NCBI RefSeq assembly: GCF_000178855.1
Contig: NZ_ADVG01000004.1
Span: 2,046,001 to 2,110,000, forward strand
DNA from: Ktedonobacter racemifer DSM 44963
Lineage (GTDB): Bacteria > Chloroflexota > Ktedonobacteria > Ktedonobacterales > Ktedonobacteraceae
Reading direction: 5' to 3'
DNA: 64,000 nt
Each line of letters starts with the position of its first letter. Positions within the stretch are counted from its first letter, which is position 1. The notes below the pieces were generated by a model that was not told where the DNA came from, did not search any database, and saw only the letters and a program-made list of their open reading frames with translations. Of the stretch, positions 51,708-60,971 are shown piece by piece. Made by a program: the position numbers and the translations under genes.

Positions 51708-52901
51708 ATGACTCAGATCAAAGAAGCAACCAGTGATCAGTATACACCAACGAAGGCAGACAAATTTAGTTTTGGTTTATGGACCGTCGGGAACCGGGGG
51801 AGTGATCCCTTCGGCGAACCTGTACGACCTGCACTCCTCCCAACGCACAGCGTCAAAAAACTTTCAGAACTGGGAGCCTGGGGCATTAACCTGCATGATA
51901 ACGACCTTGTCCCCTTTGACGCCACGCCTCAGGAGCGCGACCGGATTGTACGCGACTTTAAACAGGCACTCAACGACTATGGCATGGTCGTCCCTATGGC
52001 TACAACCAACCTTTTCTACCATCCCGTCTTCAAAGATGGTGCCTTTACCTCGGTCGATCCTAGTGTGCGTGCCTTTGCCCTGCAAAAGACCATGCATTCC
52101 ATCGACCTGGGTGTAGAACTGGGTGCGACCACCTATGTCTTCTGGGGAGGACGCGAAGGAGTGGATGCCGAGGCCAGCAAGAATCCTGTCGACGCCATCA
52201 AGCGCATGCGCGATGCCATTAATTTTCTGAGCGAGTACGTCCTTGACAACGGCTATCAACTGCGTTTCGCCCTGGAACCCAAGCCCAACGAACCCCGTTC
52301 AGATACCTATTTTCCGAGCATCGGTCATATGCTGGCCTTCATCGCCACTCTTGACCATCCCGAAATGATCGGTGTCAATCCCGAAGTGGCCCACGAGCAC
52401 ATGTCGGGACTCAATTTCGTCCATGGCGTTGCTCAGGCGTTGGAGGCTGGAAAACTCTTTCATATTGACCTCAACGACCAGAAGGGCCCGCGTTATGATC
52501 AGGACCTGCGCTTCGGGAGTGAAAACATCAAGAGCCTGTTCTTCCTGGTCAAATTATTAGAGGATCAGGGGTATACAGGCCCACGTCACTTTGATGCCCA
52601 TGCCTATCGTACCGAGGACGAGCAGGGCGTCTGGGACTTCGCCGCTGGTTGTATGCGCACCTATAACATGTTCAAAGAGAAGGCGCGTCGTTTCAACGCC
52701 GACCCCGAAATCCAGGCCCTGTTACAGGAGATCAACAGCGGCGATTCTGTCCACGCCGCCCTCTTCAGTGGTGGATACAGCAAAGCGGCTGCGGATCAGA
52801 TCAAGGCGATCGACTTCCAGCCCGACGTGCTGGCGCGACGGGGCTATAAATACGAGAAGCTCGACCAGTTGACCGTTGAACTCCTGCTTGGCGTGCGCTA
52901 A
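51708..52901 (+). CDS. xylA: Xylose isomerase
   Basis: Interconverts D-xylose and D-xylulose with two divalent metal ions. 397 residues of the actinobacterial class I type, starting MTQIKEATSDQYTPTKADKF. The active site is intact: INLHDNDLVPFD with H63 and D66, TNLFYHPVFKDGAFTS, FALEPKPNEPRSDTYFP (metal Glu and Lys), VNPEVAHEHMSGLNF and FHIDLNDQKGPRYDQDL. It follows the ROK regulator by 138 bp and ends at a clear terminator. A GAGAGGA stands some 12 nt before the ATG. Confidence 0.97.
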   Translation: MTQIKEATSDQYTPTKADKFSFGLWTVGNRGSDPFGEPVRPALLPTHSVKKLSELGAWGINLHDNDLVPFDATPQERDRIVRDFKQALNDYGMVVPMATTNLFYHPVFKDGAFTSVDPSVRAFALQKTMHSIDLGVELGATTYVFWGGREGVDAEASKNPVDAIKRMRDAINFLSEYVLDNGYQLRFALEPKPNEPRSDTYFPSIGHMLAFIATLDHPEMIGVNPEVAHEHMSGLNFVHGVAQALEAGKLFHIDLNDQKGPRYDQDLRFGSENIKSLFFLVKLLEDQGYTGPRHFDAHAYRTEDEQGVWDFAAGCMRTYNMFKEKARRFNADPEIQALLQEINSGDSVHAALFSGGYSKAAADQIKAIDFQPDVLARRGYKYEKLDQLTVELLLGVR

Positions 52902-52926
52902 GCACAGGAGCTGAGAGCCATCCTTG

Positions 52927-52974
52927 AAAAGAGCAACGGGGTTACTATATTTGTAGCCTCATTGTTGCTCTTTT
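52927..52974 (+). terminator. Intrinsic terminator of xylA
   Basis: AAAAGAGCAAC (52927-52937) pairs exactly with GTTGCTCTTTT (52964-52974). Part of the inner sequence pairs as well (GTTAC/GTAGC region), and the right arm ends in a T-run. It is 26 bp after the xylA stop. Confidence 0.85.
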
Positions 52975-53081
52975 CTCACTTAACAACAATGGCCTCCTGG
53001 TAGTGTTTTGAAGTTTAACACCGACAGACCAAATTCTTGCCAAACCTCAGGTCCTGACGATCTCAGGTCAATCCCCAGTGA

Positions 53082-54011
53082 TCAGACATCTGCCGCAAGT
53101 TGCTGGTGCGCTGATCTGCTTGCCTGAAGTGAGGGCAGAACCACCAACAGAGCCATCAGAAGCGCACGGCCACAGGCATCTCCAGTGAGCTCTAGCACAT
53201 TGCCTACGCGCATCATCATCGGCCATGAGGTCTGCCCAAGTAAAGGAATCCAGGCTTCCAATACCGCCCCAACCAGCGCGATATATAGGCCTGTGGACCA
53301 GCGTGATTTGCGCATCACGGCGATGATAGGCAACATTGCCAGCACAAAGAGCATGCCACGTACTGCCTCCAAGACGAGTGTGGTTGCAGTGGAAGGCACT
53401 ACTGTATGCAGTGAGGCAATAAATGCTGAATCGTAATAATGCGCGTGTTCAAGTGGTGTCACCAGCATCGTGAAGAACAGGTAAATCGCTGCATAAGGCA
53501 CGCCTGCGACCACGATGCGCCAGATCCAGGAGAAAAAACTACGCTCACGCATCACCTGGGTAAAGCGTGGAGTGTTCCGTGCATCCTCATTCGCCGGAAT
53601 CAGCCAGGCGATGATACCAGTGATGAATAGCAGAGGCAGTCCTTCGATAATCAGCGCCGCAACCAGGGAAAACGGGGTTAACAGGCTCGTATAAAAATAT
53701 GCCTCGATCATATCGGTAAGTGTGCCGGTGATATAGAGTGGCACAAAAATCGCTAGAAAACGCGGAAAACGGCGGTAAAAGACCCGACGGGCCAGAGGAG
53801 TCATACTTGCCACATAGAACACACCAGAAATAACACGAATAATGATATTTTGTGCGGTGAATGTAGCCGATGGTTTCCCCGATGACAAGAGAGACGCAAA
53901 CACGGTGAGCACAATCGCCGATAACAATCCTCCAATGACGACACGAACGATCAGATGCATTGGAGTGATATCCCTCTGGTGTGTTTTTGCAGTATCTTGT
54001 TGCTTATTCAT
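53082..54011 (-). CDS. Polytopic membrane protein of unknown function
   Basis: 309 residues with about eight hydrophobic helices, starting with a polar 20-residue head (MNKQQDTAKTHQRDITPMHL) and helices such as IVRVVIGGLLSAIVLTVFAS and RGMLFVLAMLPIIAVM. There are several charged loop residues but no motif I recognise. AAGGTAGA lies a few bases before the ATG. Neighbours on both sides are convergent or separated by more than 200 bp, so no partner can be named. It ends head-on with the xylA terminator region. Confidence 0.7.
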   Translation of the reverse strand: MNKQQDTAKTHQRDITPMHLIVRVVIGGLLSAIVLTVFASLLSSGKPSATFTAQNIIIRVISGVFYVASMTPLARRVFYRRFPRFLAIFVPLYITGTLTDMIEAYFYTSLLTPFSLVAALIIEGLPLLFITGIIAWLIPANEDARNTPRFTQVMRERSFFSWIWRIVVAGVPYAAIYLFFTMLVTPLEHAHYYDSAFIASLHTVVPSTATTLVLEAVRGMLFVLAMLPIIAVMRKSRWSTGLYIALVGAVLEAWIPLLGQTSWPMMMRVGNVLELTGDACGRALLMALLVVLPSLQASRSAHQQLAADV

Positions 54012-54243
54012 TCATTCTACCTTTATTTTTAGAACAGAAACAATAATATTTGGGTAAATCGCGACAAGGCCTTCCTCCGTCGCATTACTAGTAAGGAAAG
54101 TCGATATGTGCGGCGTATGTAATGCCATGAGCCCTACCTTCCACGACTGTAGCCGATAAAAAGGGGTTGTGTCATCACCTAAACGAGGTATTGCAATGTG
54201 TAAAGATGAGATCAATCGAGCGACTATCGAGAAGTGGGAGATG

Positions 54244-57200
54244 TTAGAGCAAGCCTAGTTCCCTGGAGCGGGCAATTGCTTGCGTACGGCTATGGACATT
54301 GAGTTTGTCATAAATGTGTTTGGTATGTGTCTTGACCGTGTTTTCAGCCCGTACTAGACGTCGGGCTATTTCCCGATCTGTGTATCCTTCCGCCAGGCAG
54401 CGCAAGATGACAAATTCATGTTCACTCAGCAGTTCTGTGCTTGCGCTGTTCTCGGCAGGTTTCTCTGCCATATCTTGCTTGTCTAGCATAGCCAGGAGTT
54501 GTCGGGTGTAATTTGGAGAATAGTTCGCTAGTGGCTTGAGATTGCGCAAAATCTTGAGAAGAGGTAGAAGCGCTTCACCCATGTCAATAAATGTACGGCT
54601 ATAGCCCAGAGGTTCGGCCAGTTCTAACGCCAGCGCTAGTTCTCCTGTTGCTTCAGGAACATGTTGTTCCGCATACAATGCGAGAGCATGAAGAATCAGC
54701 CATTGGATACGACGCCTTTTATTCGGTCCATTCATGAGAGGACTCTGAAGTTGCGCGAGCAATCTCTTTGCACCAGGGAGATTGCCCTGTGCGAGGTACA
54801 GGTGGATCAGGACCAACAATTCAATCAGCAGAAAATAGGTTGATGGCAGCGAGGCAATTGTATCCACTTCACCATAGAAGTAGAGCCCTGTAGCGTGGGC
54901 GCAGCGAACAGCAGCATCTATGTCATGTGCAGCCAGCCAGACAACAACGGGGCGGCGTGTGACAAAATCCAGAAAGAACGGATCGTTGGTCTGGTGGGCC
55001 AGCTCCTGGGCTTGCTGTAAGAGCGTGTGCGCGTCCTGCATCCTGCCCTGAGCCAGTCTGACATCAGCCAGTGTCAGCGTGCAGTCAAGCGCCTGGATAC
55101 TATTTCCGCCACGCCTGGCCAGTTCAAGGCCTGCGACCAGATGGTTCTGCGCGCCCTCCAGATCATTCCACTCATACAACAGATTTCCACATCCCGCATG
55201 GATATGCCCCATCACGGCGGAATGCATCAGACCATGATGGGTAGCGAGCTGAATACCTTGTCGATACGTCGCATTTGCCAGACCAGGTCGACCCAGCAAA
55301 ACCTGTGTCTGCCCCAAGAGATGTAAAGCAGTGAGTGCGCGATAAGGATCATGCCTCTGAAGGTCAGGGTGAACGACTTCGCGCAACACTTGCTCAGCTT
55401 CAACCAGATTGCCAGCATGCAAGTACGCCCCGCCCATAGCGGCTCGCACGCTGGTCCTCCACTCCAGGTCATCCTCTGGTAGGAGAGCCAGAGCCTCGAA
55501 CGCGTAGGCCAGAGACTTCTGCGCTTCTCCTCTTGAGCTATACAGATGTGCGTAGAGCGCTGCTACGCGTCCACGAAATGTATCAACCATGTTGGAAGCT
55601 ATCTTCTCAATGCCTACGTGTTCCAAATCACGCAAGATCTCTTCCGCCTGGTCCAGACGCCCACTTGCAATGTACAATCTGACCAAAGCCTGGCATAGCC
55701 AGGGGCGTTCTGTCAGTAAATCAGTTGGCAAAAGTTCCTTCCAGAGTGTGACACTGGCAAACTCATTCTGTTTGAGCATCGTCTCAACCAGACGCTCGAG
55801 TAGATCTGCTGCACGTACGAAATCCGTCGCGACCAGCGCGTGTCGGATCGCATCTTCCAGCAAATTATGTTGCTCATACCACGTACTGGCCAGTCGATGG
55901 AGTGTGCCAAAATACTCTGGTTGCTCTTGGCGCACACGATTACTCAAGGCCTCCGTTAGGAGATGATGATAGCGGTACCAGCGGCCTTCGTTGTCCAGAG
56001 GAAAGAGAAAGAGATTCTTCTGTTCCAGGTAGGCCAACATGGCTGTCCCATTTTTCTCGCCAGTCAGAGTATCACAAAGGGAAGCCGTAAAGCGTTCTAG
56101 CACCGAGGTTGCCAGCAAGAAACGTTGCACATATTCTGGCTGGCGCTCCAGCACCTCGTCTACCAAATAACTCAGAATAAAACGATGGCTCCCTTTGAAT
56201 AAAGAGATAAACTGAGCAGTATCCTGTAGCGAATACAATGAAAGAGCGGCCAGTTGCAAGCCGGTAATCCACCCTTCGGTCCGTTCCATCAGCATCTCTA
56301 TATCAGCCTTTGCCAGCGCAAGATGTTCGGTCTGCGCAAAAAAGACCTCGGCCTCGGCGGATGTGAAGGAGAGATCAGTGGAATGTAGCTCAACGAGATG
56401 GCGTTTGGCACGGAGTGAGGCAATAGAGAAAGGCAACTCGTGACGCGAGGCGAGCACAAGGTGAACGTGCTTGGGGAGATGGTTGAGGAAAAACACCAGT
56501 GAGTCATGAATGGCCTGCACATCAATGAGGTGATAATCATCCAGGATAATCACTATCTCGTTGTCCTTTTCGCCTAGAATATTCAGCAATTCGCGTACCG
56601 CTGGTACGAGCGACACAGGCGGCTGGGAGCGCACCATTTCCAGGAGAGGTGTGATTTTCTCAAGTGAGGCTCGTTGCAGAGCAGCAAGAATATACGACCA
56701 GAAACGCGCGGGATCGTTATCTTCTTTATCCAACGCGACCCAGGCGATCAGCGCAGAAGATTGGCGCACCCATTCGCTGAGCAACGTCGTTTTTCCAGAC
56801 CCCGCCGCGGCAGAGAGCAGAATCAAGCGGCACCGCAGACCCACATTGAGGCGCTGGACAAGGCGCGCGCGCGCGACCAGATGTGCCTGGAACACGGGGA
56901 TGTGCAATTTTGTATGCAACAAATGGTCAGTAGTCCGATCGTGCACTATCTTGTGGCTCTTACTCACGTTTAACACCGCAGGGGTCGCTGGTTTTTCGTT
57001 TTTTTCTGTCACCCATGAATTACGTTTATCGTCTCCCTGCTCCAGACGTTGAGCCAGTTCCTGAGCCACAGCCTTGAGTCGGGCCATTGTTAACTGGTTG
57101 CTTTTGCCTAAATAGACTCGATAGAGCTTCCCTTGCTTTTTGCGATACGCCCGCCAGTACGAGCCACCACGACCATTAGATACCCTTTCTTTGCGCGCGG

Positions 57201-57348
57201 AAAATGCTCCATACTGACTACGAAAGGTGAATTGCGCCACCTCCTCAACCCAGGCATACCAAGCAGGAGTCTCAACAGCCAGCAATGGAATCAAAGAAGG
57301 TTGTGTAGAGACATAGACGTATGCATCTTCCTGTACAACGTATTTCAT
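54244..57348 (-). CDS. MalT-type LuxR regulator with ATPase (LAL 3)
   Basis: A 1034-residue ATP-dependent activator. The N-terminal module (AWYAWVEEVAQFTFRSQYG, SYWRAYRKKQGKLYRVYLGK, LTMARLKAVAQELAQRLEQ) is shared with the other two LAL genes. The STAND NTPase has SAAAGSGKTTLLSEWVRQ (Walker A), VIILDDYHLID and LASRHELPFSIASLRAKRH. TPR-like repeats follow. The C-terminal HTH is LSEHEFVILRCLAEGYTDRE / ENTVKTHTKHIYDKLNVHSR. ATG 57348 is chosen because the ORF's longer start (57471) would lie upstream of the promoter-like palindrome at 57374-57405. The ribosome site is weak. Intact HTH makes it one of two probably functional LALs here. Confidence 0.92.
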   Translation of the reverse strand: MKYVVQEDAYVYVSTQPSLIPLLAVETPAWYAWVEEVAQFTFRSQYGAFSARKERVSNGRGGSYWRAYRKKQGKLYRVYLGKSNQLTMARLKAVAQELAQRLEQGDDKRNSWVTEKNEKPATPAVLNVSKSHKIVHDRTTDHLLHTKLHIPVFQAHLVARARLVQRLNVGLRCRLILLSAAAGSGKTTLLSEWVRQSSALIAWVALDKEDNDPARFWSYILAALQRASLEKITPLLEMVRSQPPVSLVPAVRELLNILGEKDNEIVIILDDYHLIDVQAIHDSLVFFLNHLPKHVHLVLASRHELPFSIASLRAKRHLVELHSTDLSFTSAEAEVFFAQTEHLALAKADIEMLMERTEGWITGLQLAALSLYSLQDTAQFISLFKGSHRFILSYLVDEVLERQPEYVQRFLLATSVLERFTASLCDTLTGEKNGTAMLAYLEQKNLFLFPLDNEGRWYRYHHLLTEALSNRVRQEQPEYFGTLHRLASTWYEQHNLLEDAIRHALVATDFVRAADLLERLVETMLKQNEFASVTLWKELLPTDLLTERPWLCQALVRLYIASGRLDQAEEILRDLEHVGIEKIASNMVDTFRGRVAALYAHLYSSRGEAQKSLAYAFEALALLPEDDLEWRTSVRAAMGGAYLHAGNLVEAEQVLREVVHPDLQRHDPYRALTALHLLGQTQVLLGRPGLANATYRQGIQLATHHGLMHSAVMGHIHAGCGNLLYEWNDLEGAQNHLVAGLELARRGGNSIQALDCTLTLADVRLAQGRMQDAHTLLQQAQELAHQTNDPFFLDFVTRRPVVVWLAAHDIDAAVRCAHATGLYFYGEVDTIASLPSTYFLLIELLVLIHLYLAQGNLPGAKRLLAQLQSPLMNGPNKRRRIQWLILHALALYAEQHVPEATGELALALELAEPLGYSRTFIDMGEALLPLLKILRNLKPLANYSPNYTRQLLAMLDKQDMAEKPAENSASTELLSEHEFVILRCLAEGYTDREIARRLVRAENTVKTHTKHIYDKLNVHSRTQAIARSRELGLL

Positions 57349-57373
57349 TGAGGACTGGTCTTCTTTCTGGTTA

Positions 57374-57405
57374 GTTCCCGAACAGTATAACATCAGTTCG
57401 GGAAC
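57374..57405 (-). promoter_or_regulatory. Inverted repeat around a -10 box, upstream of LAL 3
   Basis: GTTCCCGAAC (57374-57383) and GTTCGGGAAC (57396-57405) are exact complements with a 12-nt centre. On the minus strand the centre reads TGATGTTATACT, a TATACT -10 box with an upstream TG. A clear -35 box is missing, as expected for an activated promoter. LuxR-type dimers often bind such dyads, so autoregulation by LAL 3 is possible. The rest of the 57406-57783 spacer shows no convincing gene. Confidence 0.55.
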
Positions 57406-57783
57406 CGACGCCAGAATCGTTGTCTTATCCAAGGTAGCTTGAGCACCGTAGAGACTTTTCTGTTCGTGCAAATCTCAAAGCACCTCACCATCACCGAGGA
57501 TGGCCCAGAGAATGGCAAAGTGCTGGATGAGCTTGGGGGAGACAAATTCTCCCTTTCCTCCTACTGCATATACGGATGTAACTTGCGCTGGCAGGCTTCC
57601 TTTGTTTCGCCCGCAACACAAGCAAAGAAGGCGATGAAATCACCCATCAGGACTGCTCGATAATAGATTTAGGAACCTCCTCTCTCGCCCATTAGTACAG
57701 GTGAGATACTGGCCATTTGCCTCACGATCTCGTTCCACTTCCTATGCTACTATTGATGGCAAGTAATAGAGGAGGTTGTATTC

Positions 57784-58731
57784 GTGTCACAACAGACAAT
57801 GAAAGCGATACAAGTTCAGCGGTATGGTGGACCAGGAGAACTGAGGCTTGAGGAAGTAGCACAGCCAGAGCCAGGCATAGGCGAGGTGCTGATACGCGTC
57901 CACGCCACTGGTGTACTGCCAATTGAGTGGAAAATTCGTCAAGGAGCATTTCACGACGTTATGCCAGCATCTTTCCCTTATGTTCCAGGTAGTGCTGTTG
58001 CTGGAATGGTAGAGGCAGTTGGACCTGGCGTTAGTGAGTTTCGGAAGGGGCAGGCAGTCTTTGGTCGTAGCAATAAGGGAAGCTATGCCGAATACACAAC
58101 CGCTGCAGTAGAGAACCTGGCACTTAAGCCAGAAGCACTCAGCTTCGATGAAGCGGCGACGATTTCAGGTGGAGCAACAACCGCCTGGACGGCACTCTTT
58201 GAGACAGCTGAATTGCGAGTTGGACAAAGCATCCTGATTCATGGTGCGGCAGGTGGCGTGGGACTTTTCGCCGTCCAGTTCGCTCGCTGGAAGGGTGCGC
58301 GAGTTATCGGAACTGCTTCGAAGGCCAATGTAGACTTTGTACGCTCCCTTGGTGCCGAGTCAGTAGTGGATTATACGACGACGCCATTTGAGCAGGTGGC
58401 GCAAGATGTAGATGTCGTGCTGGATTCGATAGGCGGCGACGTGTTGGCACGTTCTTTGCGTGTAGTCAGGCAAGGGGGGATACTGGTATCGCTTCTGGTC
58501 TCGCCATCGCAGGAACAGGCGCAGGAGTTAGGCATTCGCGCCACGAAGAACACAGCCTCGCTTCCCTATCCATCAACCCGCCTCCTGGGAGACATAGCGC
58601 AACTAATCGTCGAGGGTCAGGTGCGAACCGTTATTGCGCGAACTTTTCCTCTTCGCGAGGCAGGACGTGCACATGAGCTTAGCCAGACGGGTCACGGACG
58701 CGGCCGCATTGTGCTCCACATCGCGGATTGA
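57784..58731 (+). CDS. NADP-dependent quinone oxidoreductase (zinc-free MDR family)
   Basis: A 315-residue medium-chain reductase. It begins KAIQVQRYGGPGELRLEEVA, typical of quinone reductase-like MDRs. The catalytic domain holds ATGVLPIEWKIRQGAF, and the Rossmann domain has ILIHGAAGGVGLFAVQFARW (AAxxVGxxA motif) and VDVVLDSIGGDVLARSL. No zinc-binding Cys set is present. The start is GTG 57784 with GAGGAGG 8 nt upstream. It converges on the APH-like gene, whose stop is 7 bp away. Confidence 0.92.
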   Translation: MSQQTMKAIQVQRYGGPGELRLEEVAQPEPGIGEVLIRVHATGVLPIEWKIRQGAFHDVMPASFPYVPGSAVAGMVEAVGPGVSEFRKGQAVFGRSNKGSYAEYTTAAVENLALKPEALSFDEAATISGGATTAWTALFETAELRVGQSILIHGAAGGVGLFAVQFARWKGARVIGTASKANVDFVRSLGAESVVDYTTTPFEQVAQDVDVVLDSIGGDVLARSLRVVRQGGILVSLLVSPSQEQAQELGIRATKNTASLPYPSTRLLGDIAQLIVEGQVRTVIARTFPLREAGRAHELSQTGHGRGRIVLHIAD

Positions 58732-58737
58732 GCTTAA

Positions 58738-59592
58738 CTATGCCTCTATAGCGAGCTCTAACGCGTTCCTGTATTTCGCGGCGAGATCGTGAAAGCCCCG
58801 GTTGAGTAACCATGTAATAGAACCCAGCAGGCGCAGGAGGCGATAGTGGGTCAGCAAGTGCTGCGTCTCCGCGTTGTTGGCGTTGGTGCCATAGCCCTCA
58901 TAGCCTTCTAATAGGGGATCTGTGAGCTCCTGGTCCCATAACGTGAGGACTGCGATATCCAGGAGCGGATCGCCAGGCTGTGCGTCGATAAAATCTAGAA
59001 AAGCCAGAACCTTTTGACTCTGGGGATCGAGCAGAATATGCTCATTCTGAAGATCGCCGTGAAGCAGTCCAATTGGTCGGCGTGCCAGAAGAGGCCGGAG
59101 GCGCTCAAAACGTTCGCGTAGCTCACTCGCATGCCAGGCGTTGAGCACGTCTCCTTGCCTGGCATGCTCGATCTCCAGGTTGGCCCACCACAAAATAAAC
59201 TCTTCCCAGCGGTGCTGGCCCCCTGAGAATGGCGGTTGCGCACCCAACCCATGTAAGCATCGCAGATACACTCCAGCCTCCCTGGCGGCGTCTGGATAGC
59301 GTGAGGAGAGAGGAATGCCAATCACCTGGCGCATCGCAAAGACCGCGGGCGGCCCTGCCTCAAATGCCAGTATCTCCGGTGTTGGCAGCCCAACTGAAGC
59401 TGCCTGCTGCGCGATCTCATAGTCATGCCTGAGCGCCTGCACATCGCTATATACCTTGAGAATGATATGCGCCCCTTCAGCCAGGAAGATCGCGCGGTCG
59501 TGCTGGAGATAGAGGGGCTTCAGCGGCTCTCCTGGACCAGTAAGGCGCGCGAGGATGTTACTGGCTGCTAACTCTAAATAGTGATAGTTCAA
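58738..59592 (-). CDS. Aminoglycoside phosphotransferase-like kinase
   Basis: A 284-residue protein-kinase-fold phosphotransferase (APH/choline kinase group). The ATP-binding part includes IFLAEGAHIILKVYSDV (Lys), and the catalytic loop is IGLLHGDLQNEHILLDPQSQ. The Mg-binding FLDFIDAQPGDPLLDIA takes the place of DxD. Members phosphorylate aminoglycosides, homoserine, fructosamine or other small molecules; the substrate is not predicted. The frame opens with TTG 59592 preceded by AGGACA; an ATG 14 nt earlier is in another frame. It is co-directional with the SRPBCC pseudogene 50 bp upstream. Confidence 0.85.
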   Translation of the reverse strand: MNYHYLELAASNILARLTGPGEPLKPLYLQHDRAIFLAEGAHIILKVYSDVQALRHDYEIAQQAASVGLPTPEILAFEAGPPAVFAMRQVIGIPLSSRYPDAAREAGVYLRCLHGLGAQPPFSGGQHRWEEFILWWANLEIEHARQGDVLNAWHASELRERFERLRPLLARRPIGLLHGDLQNEHILLDPQSQKVLAFLDFIDAQPGDPLLDIAVLTLWDQELTDPLLEGYEGYGTNANNAETQHLLTHYRLLRLLGSITWLLNRGFHDLAAKYRNALELAIEA

Positions 59593-59641
59593 TGTCCTGC
59601 CCCATAATAATTGGTTTTAGAAAGTTTAATGCTGTGATAGC

Positions 59642-60109
59642 TTAAGGTTGTGCCAATGTGGTTTCGGCGCGGGCCTTCAGGTCTCGTGCCACAGCGTCGA
59701 AACCACGCTGTAGGTCGCGTGCATACATAAGCTGGAGCACGGGCGCAAAGACCCCGATAAATGTCTCACGTGTAGAATATTCGGTGGTGTCAGTATCAAT
59801 GGGCGCGAGTTCCTGAATGCGTTCACCATGCAAGAACCAGGCGGATGAGCGTGTCTCCCAAGACAGAAGGTGCTCTGGCTCAATGGCGGTAATCGTCTCG
59901 ATACTGGTGGTCTTAAGGTTTTCGCGCATCTGCACATGCATCGTCAACAGTGAGCCGACCCGAAAATCGGACTGCATCGAGGGGACAAAGCTATTCCACT
60001 CGTGATATTTTTCAAGATCGGTCAAAATCGACTAGACACGCGCTACTGGCGCCTGGATAGTTGTACGCGCCTGAACAGTAAACCAACCAGTCGTTACAGA
60101 TCGTGGCAT
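59642..60109 (-). pseudogene. SRPBCC protein with an in-frame amber codon
   Basis: From ATG 60109 the frame reads MPRSVTTGWFTVQARTTIQA PVARV, then TAG (60034-60032, codon 26), then SILTDLEKYHEWNSF and the rest of a SRPBCC domain (for example GVFAPVLQLMYARDLQRGFD). Family members read VARVW-SILTDLEKY, so TGG (Trp) appears to have changed to TAG. The whole remainder is intact. A TTG at 60025 could restart translation but would omit the first beta strand. Binding of a hydrophobic ligand is expected for this fold. Confidence 0.75.
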
Positions 60110-60245
60110 GCAAGGGTCCATCCTTTGTTTCTACTTTACTGCAAGCATATCACATTGAAGTCGGCCAATGCCGCCCAATGCCTTCTCCTCCCTCTAAGAA
60201 GCGAAGCCCCGATAACTTACAGAACGATATCACAGCAATGATATC

Positions 60246-60971
60246 TCAGAGAAGCTCCCCACAAAACTCATGCACATAGCGCTGAAAATTGGCCATGGCC
60301 TCAACACACAGCCAGCTTGTCCGCGTCAGCTCCTCGCGCCTCTTCTCTACCATCACAATGGCTTTTTCCGGCCGACCTGCCGCCAGCTCGTCCAGGACCG
60401 ATTGGATCACATCGAAGTTATAGCCAGCCTCCCTGAGCAGGACGATCACGCGTAGGCGATGCATCTCTTGCTCGTTATAGAGGCGATAGCGGCTATCCTG
60501 TTCGCGTACTGGGTGCAGAAGGCCCTGCTGCTCCCAGAAATGCAGGGCCGAGACACGCACACCCACCTGTCTGGCTGCCTCTCCCACGCGGAGACTCTGG
60601 GAAGGGTGGGCGCTTTGTAGAGAAGCGGGTTGCGCGGCTAATGCATGCAGCGCCGAAAGCGTCTGCTCAACTTGCAGACGTTTGTTGGCAAGCTCGGCGT
60701 GGCGCGAGTCTATCAGGGACAGCGAGGCTGAAAGGTCCCCCTGGTGAAGGGCCTGCATAATCGCCAACGTCCGCTGCCAGCTATAGCCACCGATCATGCC
60801 GCGAGCGGTCTTGAGCGCGGCAAGGTGGCGCTGGGTATAGAGACGATAGCCTCTCTTGCTGCGCGAGGCCGCTGGTAGCAGCCCCCAGGCCTCATAGTTG
60901 CGTACCTGCTGAACACTGATCCCTGTGGCCCTGGCCAGGTCAATGGTGCGCAGAGAATCGTGAAGTACCAT
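60246..60971 (-). CDS. MerR-family regulator with two HTH domains
   Basis: 241 residues. The first MerR HTH spans about 6-60 (RTIDLARATGISVQQVRNYE, GLLPAASRSKRGYRLYTQRH), with a helical linker from 70 to 120. A second spans about 125-190 (LRVGEAARQVGVRVSALHFW, GLLHPVREQDSRYRLYNEQE) and ends with a coiled coil (RPEKAIVMVEKRREELTRTS). MerR proteins normally have one HTH and act as dimers; here the two could fold back as a pseudo-dimer or bind asymmetric operators. GAGGG stands near ATG 60971. The target is unknown. Confidence 0.88.
   Translation of the reverse strand: MVLHDSLRTIDLARATGISVQQVRNYEAWGLLPAASRSKRGYRLYTQRHLAALKTARGMIGGYSWQRTLAIMQALHQGDLSASLSLIDSRHAELANKRLQVEQTLSALHALAAQPASLQSAHPSQSLRVGEAARQVGVRVSALHFWEQQGLLHPVREQDSRYRLYNEQEMHRLRVIVLLREAGYNFDVIQSVLDELAAGRPEKAIVMVEKRREELTRTSWLCVEAMANFQRYVHEFCGELL

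Noticed and set aside
57439..57663. A 74-codon frame upstream of the quinone oxidoreductase
   Set aside because: There is no family resemblance and it overlaps the LAL 3 regulatory region. More likely a chance frame.
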